A stretch of 64,000 nucleotides of DNA. Origin: Caenorhabditis elegans (lineage: Eukaryota > Nematoda > Chromadorea > Rhabditida > Rhabditidae). Positions 52,240-63,556 of the stretch are shown one piece after another; within the stretch, counting starts at the first letter, position 1, and each line of letters begins with the position of its first letter. The translations under genes were made by a program, and so were the position numbers. The notes beneath the pieces are model-generated. The model did no database searches. It was not told where the DNA came from and saw nothing but the letters and a program-made list of their open reading frames with translations. Where the stretch lies: NCBI RefSeq assembly GCF_000002985.6, contig NC_003280.10:3468501-3532500 (forward strand), given 5' to 3'.

Positions 52240-55200
52240 TCAAGACCTCTTGCTAGATGCAGTCCTTGCATAAGCTCCACGTGATGGGCACTTGCAGTAG
52301 CCAGAGTCAACTCCAGGAGCTCCCTGAAAAATATTAAATTGCACCCCGATCTTCCTCAATATATTGTAACTCACATCTGGTCCAGGATTTCCAGCGAATC
52401 CAGGGAATCCATCAGTTCCTGGGCCTCCTGGTTCTCCACGTCCTCCAGGTGTTCCTTGTGGTCCGATGTTTCCATCACGTCCAGCCCATCCAGGTGGCCC
52501 ATTCTGTCCGGGTGGTCCATTTGGCCCCTTATCTCCAGTGGATCCCTTCGATCCGCGGATTCCGTCTCTTCCAGGGCTTCCTGGTCCACCGGCTTTACCC
52601 GGCTGTCCTTCTCTTCCAGGCTCTCCGGGCTGTCCCATTGGCCCATTGTTTCCTGGTCGGCCTCCATTTCCATTTTGGCCTGGTTGGCCTGGAAGCCCTG
52701 GGGGCCCTGGTGGTCCTCCGTATCCTGGCTGTCCACGTGGCCCTGGTGGGCACTGGCGGCAAGATTTCTCGTTTTGATAATCGGTTGGTGGGGTCATTCC
52801 AGTGATTCCGGGCTCTCCAGGTTGTCCAGGTTGACCAGGGGTTCCGTCTTCTCCGTTTCGGCCTGGTTGACCCTTTGTTCCGCCGGGGCATACATTTTGT
52901 CCGCCACATTCTGCAAAATAGGAGATTCAGGCCGTTTTGGGTGTGTTTACTTCAAAAACTTAATATTCGCTTCTGCAAAAAGGAGTTGCCTGCGGCTGGA
53001 ATCGAACCAGCGTCGCCACGGCCACAACGTGGAGTACTAACCACTATACTACGCAGGCCGAAAGTGTGCGCCACTCGGTGTCTTGAAGAACAAAGAGGGA
53101 GGGAGACGAGGAGGGCATGCATAGGCTACCCTCACGGTGGTTCAGTCGCTAGATGGCGGTAAACACGCTCTATTGCGAACAATCGTTTAAATTTCAAGCC
53201 TTTCGCTCGGCATCGATTCTCTCCGTTTTTTGCCGATTTTAACCGTTTTTCCGTATTTTTTTTGTTATTTTTTTTTGCAAAATTGAAAAAGTGTGTCTTG
53301 TTTCAGGTAGTAATCGAAAAATTTCGAGGAAAACGAAGGAACGTCACCGTGAGCAGCAAGGAAAACGAATTCAGTGAGTTTTTTGACTATTTCTCTCTGA
53401 AAAAATTAAAAAATGTATTACTTTTTGATTGAAAAAGAAAGAGCAAAAAATTCTGAAGAAGATGTAACTTAATTTATTCAGAACAAAAGTTTTTTTTGTC
53501 TCGAAATTACAATTTTTCGACCAAAAATAGAAAATGATCATTTTCTCGAAAATGAATCCCAAATTTATGTCAGTTTTTTATGAAAAAATAATCAGCGTAA
53601 ACTTCTGTACTAGAAATACTACCTTTTTTTTGGATTGAAAGTTTGTATCGTGCTCAAAATTTTAAAAGTAAAATTATTTTACGCTGAAAAATGCAAAATC
53701 ATAACTTTTTTTGAGGAGAAACCCCCAAATGTTATCGATTTTGTTATCAAATTGAACTCAGCTTAAAATTATCTACAAGATGAAGCTAAATTCATTGAGA
53801 TTAAAACAAAATTCCGTCCGATCCATTCGAATAAAAAAAAAATTTTCACAAAATTTAGAAAAAAAAATTTTTCGATAAAAAAAATTGAAGAATCTTCAGA
53901 TTTTGATATGAATTCGAATCAGCTTAAAATTCTGGGCAAGATGAAATTGAATTTATGCAGATTAAAAAATTTTTTCCTCGAAATTAATTTTTTTTTTGGT
54001 CAAAATTTGAAAATGATCATTATCTCGAAAACGAATCCCAAATTTGGATCAGTTTTTTGTGAAAAAATGATCTGCATAAAATTCTGTACTAGATATGCTA
54101 TGTTTTTATTCAATTGAAAGTTTGTGTCATGCTCAAAATTTTAAAAGTAAACATTTTATCACTAAAAATTTTCAAAAAAAATCGATTTTCAATAAATGCT
54201 CTCAGATTGTTATATTTTTATTGCTTTAAAAAAACAAGAACAAAATTCTGAGCAAGACTGATTAAGAATTTTCAAAGTTAGGACAGTTTTTGATATTTAG
54301 GTTTTCAAAAAAAAACTTTTTTTTTTCTTCAAAAACCTATTCATTTCTAGTGTTTATATCTCTGCGGAAAAATTTTTTATGACAAAGTGATCAACTACAA
54401 AGTTGTTTATCTTAATCTAAAGAACAACTTTTCAGTTGAAAATTTTACACCAAAAAATTTGTTGGCTGAGATAAGAGTGCGTGAATCTCGTCAACTACAG
54501 GAGTGTATGCTCTTTCACTTTTCAAGGCCATATCTTGGTCACCAATTTTTTTGGTAAAAAATGTTCAACTACAAGTTTGTACTTTAGATTAAGATTAAGA
54601 ACTTTGTAGTTGATAACTTTGCTATGAAATTTTTTTTCGTAGAGATAGAGGCTCTAGAAGTGAATAAGTTTTTTGAATAAAAGATATCAACTATGCCTGA
54701 ACTTTTTGTTTGAAATTGTGTTCTGAACATTCAAATTGAAAAAAAAATTGCAATTTTCTCAGGTTCCTAATAAAAATTTTCGAAGTTTTCAAAAAAATAA
54801 AGTTTCAAAAAAATTGAAGTTCATAAAATCCTGAATTTTCAGATAAACACCAAGCCTAGAAGACGTTGAGCGCAATGTCAATGGATTTTTCGGCAAGAAT
54901 TTCACCAGGATTTCAAGAAGTTGATATTAATTAAGTTTTTTGTATCAAATTGTGTGTTTTCTCAATTTTATATTGCCTTTTTATTTCATAACTTTCCTTT
55001 TCTGTTCAAAATCAACTTTTTTTTGTGTTTTAACACTTCAATTATCAATTGTTAGTTTATAAATTTCATAATAAACTCTGATTTTTTATTTTTTTTCATC
55101 TTGAAACTATTAATTCTGCTGTTTTTCTGCTAAAATTTGCTTCAAAAATCTATTTGCCGCTTCATTGTTTTGCGGACTACGGTACGCAAGTACGCAAACA

Positions 55201-55680
55201 CCGCAACGACACATTGCGGACCATTTCGCTGCGTACGCTGCGAGATCTTTCTCAAATTTTACGAGAGATCTAGTTTCTGTGCTACTGTGCCCTGCTTTCA
55301 AATGTTACAAGCGCGCTCTAATGTAAAATGCGCATAACTTTACTCTGGTAAGAGATATCGAAAAACTTTCAATTGACAAAATGATTAAAATTTTAAGCTC
55401 TACATTCTCAAACAGTTTTCCGATAAAACTCACGACATTCGCCAGCTTGTCTCTTCCGGTTCGTAGCTCTTCTGACTCTTGGATAATCGCTTCTAAGCTC
55501 TCCAAGTTGACTTCTAGCCTCTGTCTCCAACACCAAAAACTCATCATTATGTACTTTCAAGGATATAGTAATAGCTTCCATTCTATGAAGCATATAAGGA
55601 ATGTAAGCCATCGTGCAGGTAATAACCAGGATAGAGGTCAGAATTGACGAGTATCCAACGAAATCAGTTAACCAGCCCAT
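52240..55680 (-). CDS. Cuticle collagen with 2.5-kb first intron
   Basis: Three exons in phase: 55680-55434, 52910-52375 and 52323-52240, giving 288 residues. Exon 1 has the N-terminal anchor (SSILTSILVITCTMAYIPYM) and the RVRRATNRKRQAGEC furin-type/homology block. Exon 2 opens with a Cys pair (CGGQNVCPGG) and carries three Gly-X-Y blocks split by CRQCPPGP. Exon 3 ends with the Cys pair GYCKCPSRG and a short tail. This is the layout of nematode cuticle collagens: cleaved at the basic site, trimerised and cross-linked extracellularly. Intron 1 (52911-55433) is unusually long for a collagen and contains tRNA-His, a fold-back element and other repeats. The link between exon 1 and exon 2 rests on phase and domain fit. 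A TATA box lies upstream. Confidence 0.85.
52988..53058 (-). tRNA. tRNA-His (GTG), nested in the collagen intron
   Basis: Minus strand: acceptor GCCTGCG / CGCAGGC, A-box TAGTATAGTGGTTAGTACT, anticodon stem CCACG/CGTGG with loop TTGTGGC (anticodon GTG), and B-box GGTTCGATTCC. Same strand as the host collagen, 78 bp upstream of its exon 2 acceptor. Confidence 0.95.
53307..53373 (+). other. Candidate nested plus-strand exon
   Basis: A 67-bp segment flanked by a good acceptor (TTGTTTCAG) and a good donor (GTGAGTTT), less AT-rich than its surroundings. A possible partner lies at 54843 after GAATTTTCAG, with AATAAACTC near 55072 as poly(A) signal, and an upstream ATGGCG|GTAAAC donor at 53153-53158. 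The joined frame is very short, so this would be a short peptide or a noncoding RNA, antisense to the collagen intron. Weak evidence. Confidence 0.25.
53515..54150. repeat. Direct duplication of about 480 bp in the collagen intron
   Basis: GAAAATGATCATTTTCTCGA near 53532 recurs as GAAAATGATCATTATCTCGA near 54010, with the following ACGAATCCCAAATTT and TGAAAGTTTGTGTCATGCTC segments in the same order. Confidence 0.8.
54340..54685. mobile_element. Fold-back element in the collagen intron
   Basis: Arms GATCAACTACAAAGTTGTT (about 54390) and AAGAACTTTGTAGTTGATAA (about 54597) pair, as do the outer CTAGTGTTTATATCTCTGCG and GTAGAGATAGAGGCTCTAGA segments. No ORF. Confidence 0.7.
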
Positions 55681-55734
55681 GATTTTAGATGATGGGTGGT
55701 GGGGGGAGTGAGGAAAATGCAAATGTGTTCTTCT

Positions 55735-55741
55735 TTTTATA
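55735..55741 (-). promoter_or_regulatory. TATA box of the second collagen
   Basis: TATATAAAAAG on the minus strand, about 55 bp upstream of the ATG at 55680. Confidence 0.5.
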
Positions 55742-56753
55742 TATTATGTCTGAGATTTTGTCGGCGACTTTTTAGACAGTAAAACTTGTTTTTGTTGTTG
55801 TTACATGCACTACTGCCATATATCAAATTGCAGATAAAAGTGAAAAAGGAACACGGAAAGTGTGACGCTATGACTAAGGCTACCATAAAGGCCAGGTTTA
55901 GTATGTGTCTGCCTACCTGTTGCCTGCGAGCCTACCTACATAGATACCTTAATTCTTCCCACGTCTAGCTGCCTACATACCTACCACATGCCTATCTGCC
56001 TGCTTATCAATCTTACGCCTAACAATCTCTATAATTATATTACTCCTACATACCTACCTGCCTGCCTAAAAACCTACCATGTGTTTGCCTTCGTGCCTAT
56101 ATTTCACCAGTCTGTGTGCCTACATCATGCCTACATGCCTAGGTAGCACGCTTATAGTTCCAGACCTTCGTGCCTACCACCTGCCTATCTGGTTACCTAC
56201 ATTATGCCTGCCTAGTTGTGTACCAGGGCTGTGCGGCAACCGGCAACCGAGTTGCCGGTTGCCGAAAAGTTACCGAAGTTTCGGCAACCAAAAGTTGCCG
56301 AAATTTTTTGGAATCGGCAACTTCGGCAATTGCCGGTTGCCGAAAATTTTTGGGTTCGGCAACTTCGGCAATTGCCGGTTGCCGAAAATCCCGGTTGCCG
56401 CACAGCCCTGTTGTGTACCTCCTTGTCTATCCATCAAAGATATTTTGGTCGGTCTATATAGTTATGTCATACCTCACTTCTTATATGCCTACGATGTGCC
56501 TGCCTTCGTGCCTCATTTGGCCAGCATGCCTACCTGCCTAGGTAGGCCTGTGGTTCCAGACCTTCGTCCACATTACATTCTATTCAACATTTAGTTTCGC
56601 TGGATAGATCTAACTGAGATAACCAGTTACACTGTGACGTCATCGGAAAAGGAAGATAATAATGTTTATTGATATGCGGATACAAAAATAAATACATACA
56701 TATAGAAAAGACAAAATTTGGAATTTTTTCGAGTTTTCAAGAAAAACTCCAGC
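55742..56753. repeat. Intergenic degenerate CCTACCTGCCTAC repeat
   Basis: Between the collagen promoter and the EF-hand gene 3' end. 55905-56220 and 56460-56570 consist of decayed TGCCTACCTGCC / GTGCCTACAT units, interrupted by the palindrome at 56225-56412. No gene is supported. Confidence 0.75.
56225..56412. repeat. CAGGGCTGTGCGGCAACCGG palindromic element
   Basis: Begins CAGGGCTGTGCGGCAACCGG and ends with its exact reverse complement CCGGTTGCCGCACAGCCCTG. The inside is GTTGCC / GGCAAC units with TTCGGCAACTTCGGCAATTG repeated twice. Inserted in the CCTACC repeat; a truncated relative lies at 12934-13065. Confidence 0.92.
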
Positions 56754-59751
56754 TCAGACGTCTTTCTTGAAGCTGCTACTCTCAGATAGCAGTGGATTAG
56801 TGTCCTGATCGTCTTCATCATCATCGTCTTCTTCATTTTTCAGATCTTCAAATGAAAAATCTTTCAGCGATTTCAGACAAATCGCCTCGTTTTTTTGAAT
56901 TTCAAGTTCTCGCTCAATATCTCTCACTGTGATGAACCCGTCGCGGTCTGTATCGAGTTCCTGGAAAAATTATAAATTGTTGGATTATCATTTTTGTACA
57001 AAGTTACAAATTTCATTCTGTCTACGGAAAATGCAGCACTGTAACGCTAAAAGCTGAACTAAGAGAAAGAAGGAGACGCAGACAACGAGACGAGCTGCCT
57101 CTCTGCGTCTCCCTCTCTCTGTCTCTCGGGGCTCCAACTTAAAACGTATATATCTCTGCAACAATTAATCCTATCAAAATTTTTTTAACTAGTAAAATGT
57201 GTAAAACTTTATGCTGATCATTTTTGCCGTTTAAACTTTTTTCCTATCTCTAACATTCACGCCTTCGAACATGAGCAGGTGAGACAGCAGGGGGCGCAGA
57301 AGACGCGCTTAAAACCTAACTTAAAACCTATATAGCTCTGCAGCCATAATTGCTATAAAATAACTTTTAACTGGTGAAATGTGTAAAACTTTCAGAATCA
57401 GGGCGCACCTTGAATCTTTTCGAGGAAAACCTCGCAATCAACGGAGACATTGGTTTCAAGACGTCATCCACCGATGTAGATCGATAAATGCTACTGGCTG
57501 GCAAACCAATAGTCGAGGCATCTATAATTTGGTCAGTGCATGGTTTGTTCACAGCTGTCAATGCGAAAACGCAACGGGTATACTTGTAGAAACCGGGCTC
57601 ATCGACTCGTCCCTAAAATTTTTAAATATGAAAACCTGATAAGACAATTATTTTCTCTCACCTTCCCCTCCTCATCCATCAGCTGAAAGGCGAATTGAGC
57701 CCGAGCCGATGAATTGATATGATAATTTCCCATTTCCGAAGTCTTCCCGTCCTCGGATAGTTCCCAGAGACAAAGGATAAGGTCCTGAAAGCTCAAATTG
57801 ACGGGGCTTATCGACTTGATAAACCGTACCTCAAAAGTGATCTGCGGGTGCTGCTTCTTCTTCACAATTGCTGCATAGAGCCGATCAATGAATGCAGAGT
57901 CGTTGGCTTGTGGGAAGATACTCCTGAATAGTATACGCCACTGGGAGTCTGTCATTCGGCCGTTTGAGCATTTCTGAATTTAGGAGCTTGTTATGCATAA
58001 AATTCTGATTAGTTCTCCAGTTGGAAGAATTTCAATAGCATTAACGAGATCAGAGATATCGGGTTAAAAGTTAGAGCCATGAGAGAGCGCAAACGCAGAG
58101 AGGCAGAGCGTCTTGCTGTCTGCGTATCACTTCGCCCACGCTCCCTCACCCTGAACTTTGAGCGCCGGAAAATCTGCAATGGTAACAGATAGTAAAAAAA
58201 TTCCAACTGAAAAAAGTATCAGAACGATATTTCCTATCAAATGAATCATGTTCCAGTCCTGTTTCACCTGCTTAAAATTCCTATACATAAACATGATCCA
58301 CTTCCGATTGAACCCAGTCAACTGAACTAGCTGATCAAGGCCTGGAGGTTGTGTATTGAAAGGGTTTGCTGACGCATCCTCCAATTCATCTTCCACCTCT
58401 GAAAAAAACAGATCGGTTGGGCGAATTTGCACATACACAACACTTACCATCATCGTAGCAGCACAAAAAATACTGACATCGACGTATTCCCCAGTAGATT
58501 GCGTTGAGAAATTTGTTTTTGGTGGGTTGCCGGGAGCCAAAGTGCCTGGAAATGTTGTTTTTGAACTTTAACATCTTTAAACGTATTTATCTTTTTAATC
58601 GTTTGAAATTTTGAAAAGTTGTCAACTAGAAAAATGTTGTCCTTAAATTTTCCTACATTTTGTCACTTGAAAATTTTTTGCTAGCACTGACGGTTGCAGA
58701 GATACAGGCGTTTGAAATCGGTGAAGTTATAGAGTGGGAGGGAGAGAGACGCAGAGAGGCAGCTTGTCTCGCTCTCTGCGTCTCCCCTCTCCCTACTCTC
58801 TCACCTGTCGAACTTTAAACGCTTGTATCTTTAGAACGGGAAGAGATAGGCAAAAACTTCCTCTTACAAAAATTATCAGCGTAAAATTTTGCAGCTCCTC
58901 ACCATTTCATCAAATTACTATCACTACTCATGGGGACGTCGCGCCGAAAATCGGATGCTCTGATATTATTAGTAGACTCCATATAAAACATTTTCAGTTC
59001 TTTTTTTTGAAGAAAAAAACTATGAGCAACGTGCTGGAAAATAGCAACAAGAAAATAATAATGATTCCCCAACAGCAGTCAACCCTCTTAATCTCTCTCT
59101 CCAACTTTTCCCCCACACATCTGAATTTTCAATACTATTTCCACATTACTCTGGTTTGGATTAACCGGTCATCAGGAGGACAAGAGCCGCATAATGGGCT
59201 CTGCTGCTCTTTTTCTTTGCTCAAGTTCTCACTTTAATTAAAAGTTGCGGGAGGGGGAGTGACACTTATTTCCTTTTGCAATATTTTTAGTTTTCCGGGG
59301 GAAGTATTAGGAAATGGGCAATTTTTTTATTTTTATGTCATAACATGTATATATTGACAGGAAATTATTATTTTTCCTTATAACGAATATCAAAAATATG
59401 TCGGCTGACAAAATGTTCTCCTTGAAATTTCGCACACTTTCGTAGTTGAAAGTTTTTCGACAGCAATTGTCACTGCAGAGATACACCGCTTCAAAGTTAG
59501 CGGGCTAGAGAGAATGGTGTGGGGCGAGACGCAGACAGACCCTGCGTCTCCCCTCCCTCCACGCTCTCTCACTTCTAAACTTTGAGCGCCCGTAACTCTG
59601 CAACGGTGAGTGCTATCAAAAAACTGTCAATTACAAAAATGATCAGCGTACGATTTTACGTGTGAAAACATTTATTTTGAGCTAAAAATCAAAGTACATA
59701 CCTCTCCAAAGATCGTTGCTTCGCTGATGCTCTTGGCTTTGGTTTTCTCAT
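56754..59751 (-). CDS. EF-hand calcium sensor, KChIP/NCS-like
   Basis: Seven exons in phase: 59751-59702, 58545-58448, 58398-58268, 57973-57830, 57784-57662, 57612-57409 and 56960-56754, giving 318 residues. The N-terminus is basic (MRKPKPRASAKQRSLER), then a Cys cluster (RRCQYFLCCYDD) that could be palmitoylated. LVQLTGFNRKWIMFMYRNF and GRMTDSQWRILFRSIFPQ match the first, degenerate EF region of neuronal calcium sensors and KChIPs. LMDEEGKGRVDEPGFYKY is a weak EF-hand, and DTDRDGFITVRD is a canonical calcium loop (Asp at positions 1, 3, 5 and 12). The tail is very acidic (EEDDDDEDDQD). Family role: calcium-dependent regulation of channels or receptors in neurons. It is longer than typical NCS proteins (about 190-250). 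No N-myristoylation Gly is present. Fold-back elements expand introns 1, 3 and 6. Confidence 0.85.
57000..57230. mobile_element. GAGACGCAGA fold-back element, copy 7
   Basis: Core AGGAGACGCAGACAACGAG ... CTCTGCGTCTCCCTC, in EF-hand gene intron 6. A diverged second copy without the full core follows at about 57230-57400. Confidence 0.88.
57990..58235. mobile_element. GAGACGCAGA fold-back element, copy 8
   Basis: Core AAACGCAGAGAGGCAGAGC ... GCTGTCTGCGTATCAC; more diverged. In EF-hand gene intron 3. Confidence 0.85.
58615..58890. mobile_element. GAGACGCAGA fold-back element, copy 9
   Basis: Core GAGAGACGCAGAGAGGCAG ... CTCTCTGCGTCTCCCC, in EF-hand gene intron 1. Confidence 0.9.
59395..59665. 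mobile_element. GAGACGCAGA fold-back element, copy 10
   Basis: Core GCGAGACGCAGACAGACC ... TGCGTCTCCCCTCCC, in EF-hand gene intron 1, just before exon 1 on the minus strand. Confidence 0.9.
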
Positions 59752-60149
59752 TCTAGAAACAGCGCTGAAAACCTGAACTTGTTGAAAATTCACACAAAAA
59801 ACCCAAAACCCAAAAGTCAAAAAAACAAAAACAAACTTCCGAGTAGATCTGCGAAAAGTGCGCATTCTGATCACAGCCCACATGTCTGCTCTCTGATGTC
59901 ACCAGGCTCCGCCCGCTTTCTTCACGTCTCCTGCTCTTGGTGGGGCTCCTCACACGGGTAAGAGAAAGGAGACACTCAGAGATGAAAGAGATATATCTGC
60001 GCAAAGAAGAACAAATCTGAAAATAACACTAATTGGAGTGGAAAAGAGCTCTTTTGTAGTCTCAAGGGGGGAAGAAGGGAGCTATTGTGTAGCTTCGAAT
60101 CGGGGATATTTCGGCAGCAGATAAATAATTTAAGAAAATTTTAATTATC

Positions 60150-60540
60150 AAAATACTCTCCTTCAAATTTCCTACATTTCGTCTGTTGACAACTTTTTGA
60201 TATCTCTTTTTCTAGCAGAGATATTTAGGTTTGAAGTTTCCTGTTATTCTAAACTTTGAGTGCACATATCTTGGCAGTTATAATAGATAGAACAAATTAT
60301 TTAACTGAAAAAATATTCAGCGTAAAATTCTGCATACTTTATCAGTCAGTAAATTTTTGAAAACCAAAACGGCTGCAAAGTTAGGCTCGTTTAAAGTTTA
60401 GGCCGAAAATGAGGGTGGAGACGCAGAGAAGCAGCGCGTCTCGCTGTCTGCGTCCCTCAATCTCTCACTCTCTCGTTTTTTTCAACTGTAAATTAGTATG
60501 GTACTGCAACTGTAAGAAATAGAAATTTATGCATATCTAG
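60150..60540. mobile_element. GAGACGCAGA fold-back element, copy 11
   Basis: Core GGTGGAGACGCAGAGAAGCAG ... CGCTGTCTGCGTCCCTC shortened here to its ends; arms diverged, preceded by a partial relative at 60150-60330. Confidence 0.8.
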
Positions 60541-60789
60541 AATATAATATTCTCAAAATAAATATAAAAAAACTTCAGTTTTCAAAATCAACATTTCCAT
60601 TTTCTTGGGAGAGTTCTAGGCTCTTTGAGCGAAAAAGTGTGTTCCTGACACTTCTAAAAGAGTATACGTAGAAAAACGTCAAGTTTCCACTAGATTTACT
60701 CCGATTTTTTGGTTAAAATAATTTTTTTAAAAAAACTTGATATTTTGAACTTGTGGCTTTGGTAACTGGAAATATATTTTATTAGGAAT

Positions 60790-61035
60790 TTTTATTCCAA
60801 TCAACGCAAAATTGTATTCTAATAAAATTTCCTTTAAAAAATGTTTCTTTATATGTAACAGTCGCGGAGATACAAGAGTTCAAAATTGGGTAGGCGAGAT
60901 AGCAGGAGACGCAGACAGCGAGAAAAGCTGCCTCTCTGCGTCTCCTCTCTCTCAGCGTTTCAAGTTGAAACGTATGTATCTCTGCAATCATTAATGCTAT
61001 CAAAAAATGTTCAACTAATAAAATGTGCACAATTT
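60790..61035. mobile_element. GAGACGCAGA fold-back element, copy 12
   Basis: Core AGGAGACGCAGACAGCGAG ... CTCTCTGCGTCTCCTC with GGAGATACAAGAGTTCAA and GTATCTCTGCAATCATTA arms. Confidence 0.9.
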
Positions 61036-61265
61036 TAAGTTCTACATTTTCGTAGTTAAAAGTTTTGTTCTAACTTTACTAGTTGCAGAGAAACAGTATT
61101 TTGAAAGTTGAGAGAGCAAGAGGCGCAGAGAGCTAGACAAGCTGCCTCTCTGCGTCTCCCCTCTCTCTTAGCCCACCAACTTAAACCGCTTGTATCTTTG
61201 CAGCCATGAATGCTATCAAACAACTTTCAATTACAAAAATGTGCGAAATGTAATGCAAAAAATAT
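61036..61265. mobile_element. GAGACGCAGA fold-back element, copy 13
   Basis: Core AGAGGCGCAGAGAGCTAGAC ... CTCTCTGCGTCTCCCC, directly adjacent to copy 12 in the same orientation. Confidence 0.9.
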
Positions 61266-61699
61266 TAGGCTTAAAATATTTCAGAAATTTTCGAAATTCA
61301 AAAAAAATTAACAGACTTTCTAGAACACTAAAACTTATTTTTATTCAAAAAAAATTTAAAAAAATAAAAAAAATTTAAAAAAATATAAAAAAAAAATTAA
61401 AAAATTAAAAAAATAAAGTTAGTATTTTTTTAAGACACCACATAACTAGAAAATAGAAAAAAAAAATCGAAAAAGGAGATGTATGTGTGAAAACTGGCGG
61501 CGAAAAACAAGTATCATCTAAGTATCTCTTTTTTCCGCTCTTAAAATTTTTGGGCGTCAAGCAGAGATTTGTGTTGTTCGAGAAAAGGGATTAGTGATCA
61601 GTAAGGAACATTTTTGGGATTAGTGATTGGAAAAGATTAAGGAATTTCTTAGGTTTTGATTATATCTTCTCATAGAGTAAATGTATCAAGAATCTACGA

Positions 61700-62125
61700 A
61701 TTATAAATGTGTAAAGCGAGAAATGTCTCACATTTCTACAGTTGAAATTTTTTTGATAGGTTTGCTCTTCGCCGAGTTACGCAGGTTTTACGAAGGGAAT
61801 TTTTTTTCACATTTTCTTCCAAACTTTTTAGTGCATCAAATAGGAAATTGTATACTGATAAATTTTCCATATAAAACTTTTTCTTTATCCAGTTTCCTTG
61901 CAGAGTTACAACCGTTCGAAGTAAGCACGCGAGAGAGAGTGAGAGACGCAGACATCGAGACTCCCTGCCTCTCTGCGTCTCTCCTCTCCCCCTTTTTTTT
62001 GGCCTGAACTTCAACCGGGCGTAACTTTGCAGCCGACAAATTTTTTCAAAAATTTTCAACTACAAAAATGTGTAAAATCTTGAGCTTTACAATTTTGTAG
62101 TTGAAAACTTTTTGAAATAACACCA
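61700..62125. mobile_element. GAGACGCAGA fold-back element, copy 14
   Basis: Core GAGAGACGCAGACATCGAG ... CTCTGCGTCTCTCCTC, with more divergent outer arms. Confidence 0.88.
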
Positions 62126-62904
62126 CATTGAAAAGTTATCGTACAGTACATATTTCTTAGAAAATATGTGTTTTTTTTTATTTTTTAAAGCGGCAAAATT
62201 GTGGAGCCCAGGCCCCATAAGCCCTAGATTAAAGGATCTCAAAAATAAAGAAAAAGAAAAAATAGAAAAAAATCCTACTGAAAAATAGAAAAATATCTTT
62301 CAAAATTCAATTAGTAAAATATAAAAAAGAGTGTCTTCTTTTTTATTCCACCCCCCCTTACATTTGCTCATATTTTCGCGGCGAGACCCAGAGAAAAATG
62401 CAAATATCTTTATTTTTTCAGTGCCAACTGGGACACTCAAATCGCAATTAATTACTGGAATAGAGATGATGAAGCTCATATAAGAAAAATATATCTGAAA
62501 AATCGAAATTTTTTGGGAAAAAATTTTTTTTTTGAAGAAAAAAAAACAGATAGCGAAGAGGAGAAAAAGGGCGTGAAAATTTCCATATAAAGAGAAAATA
62601 TTGAAAAATGGAAAAACGAGGAGAAATTTGGGAAATTGAGAATTGAGGGATACGTTTACGAGTGCTAAAATGTGGAAAACATACCGAGTGAAAATTGACA
62701 AAAAAACTTTTTTTTAAATCTGAATTATAAAAAATCGATAATTTGAAACTTTTTCTCATTATATAGGTACAACTTATTTTTAGAATAATTTTTTTTCAAA
62801 TTTTCTATAAATTCGATGCTGAATAACTATTTATCAGTGTTCCAAAAAAAAGTAATAGAATTTTGAAAAAAAAAACGTACTCATTTGAAAAATATATGTA
62901 TCAG

Positions 62905-63375
62905 GGATGGGCGGCAAACGATTTTTTCCGGCAAATCGGCAAATCGCAAATTGCCGGAATTGAAAATTGCCGGCAAATCGGCAAACCGGCAAATTGCCGA
63001 TTTGTCGGATTTGCCGGAAAAACGGCAATTTGCCGAAAATTTGAAGCAAATTCTATAAAAAAATGTTTAAAAAAACCGGAAAAAATTCAAAAAGGCACAG
63101 TTTTAAGAGTTTCCGTCTTAAAAAAAAACCCTCTAAACATTTCCGGCAAATCTGATATCCGGCAAATCGGCAAATCGGCAAATTGCAGGAATTGAAAATT
63201 GCCGGCAAATCGGCAAATTGCCGAAAATGAAAATTTCCGGCAAACGGCAAATGGGTAATTTGCCGAAAATGAAAATTTCCGGTATATCGGCAAATCAGCA
63301 ATTTGCCGAAAATGAAAATTTCCGGTAAATCGGTAAACCGGCATTTTGCCGATTTGCCGAACGGCAATTGCCGCC
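62905..63375. repeat. CGGCAAAT/TTGCCG palindromic dispersed repeat, block 3
   Basis: Starts GGGATGGGCGGCAAACG and ends GAACGGCAATTGCCGCC. Same units and same internal spacer (TTTTAAGAGTTTCCGTCTTA) as at 12297-12796, so both are copies of one element about 470-500 bp long. Confidence 0.9.
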
Positions 63376-63556
63376 TCCTGATATGTATTGATTTTTCCAT
63401 TTTATTGAATTTTTCCAAAAAAAGTATTGATTTTTTGAGAATTTCCTCAAAAAAATATCGATTTTTCCGAATTTTTAAAAATTTTATTCGTTTTGAAAAA
63501 AGTCATTGACTTTTCTGTACTTCCTGACAAAGTTATCGATTTTCCGGGCTTCTACT

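Larger units (their letters stand above)
59752..62900. other. Repeat-rich region without recognisable genes
   Basis: Upstream of the EF-hand gene. It holds fold-back copies 11-14 and A/T homopolymer-rich DNA (61280-61480, 62480-62760). None of the short ORFs has splice support, a signal peptide or a recognisable motif. Confidence 0.5.

Noticed and set aside
55136-55433. Coding continuation of collagen exon 1 (stops a few codons after the donor)
   Set aside because: The strong GTGAGT donor and phase match to exon 2 explain the end; the remainder is intron with diverged repeat.
57379-57639. 86-residue plus-strand ORF
   Set aside because: Antisense to exon 6 of the EF-hand gene.
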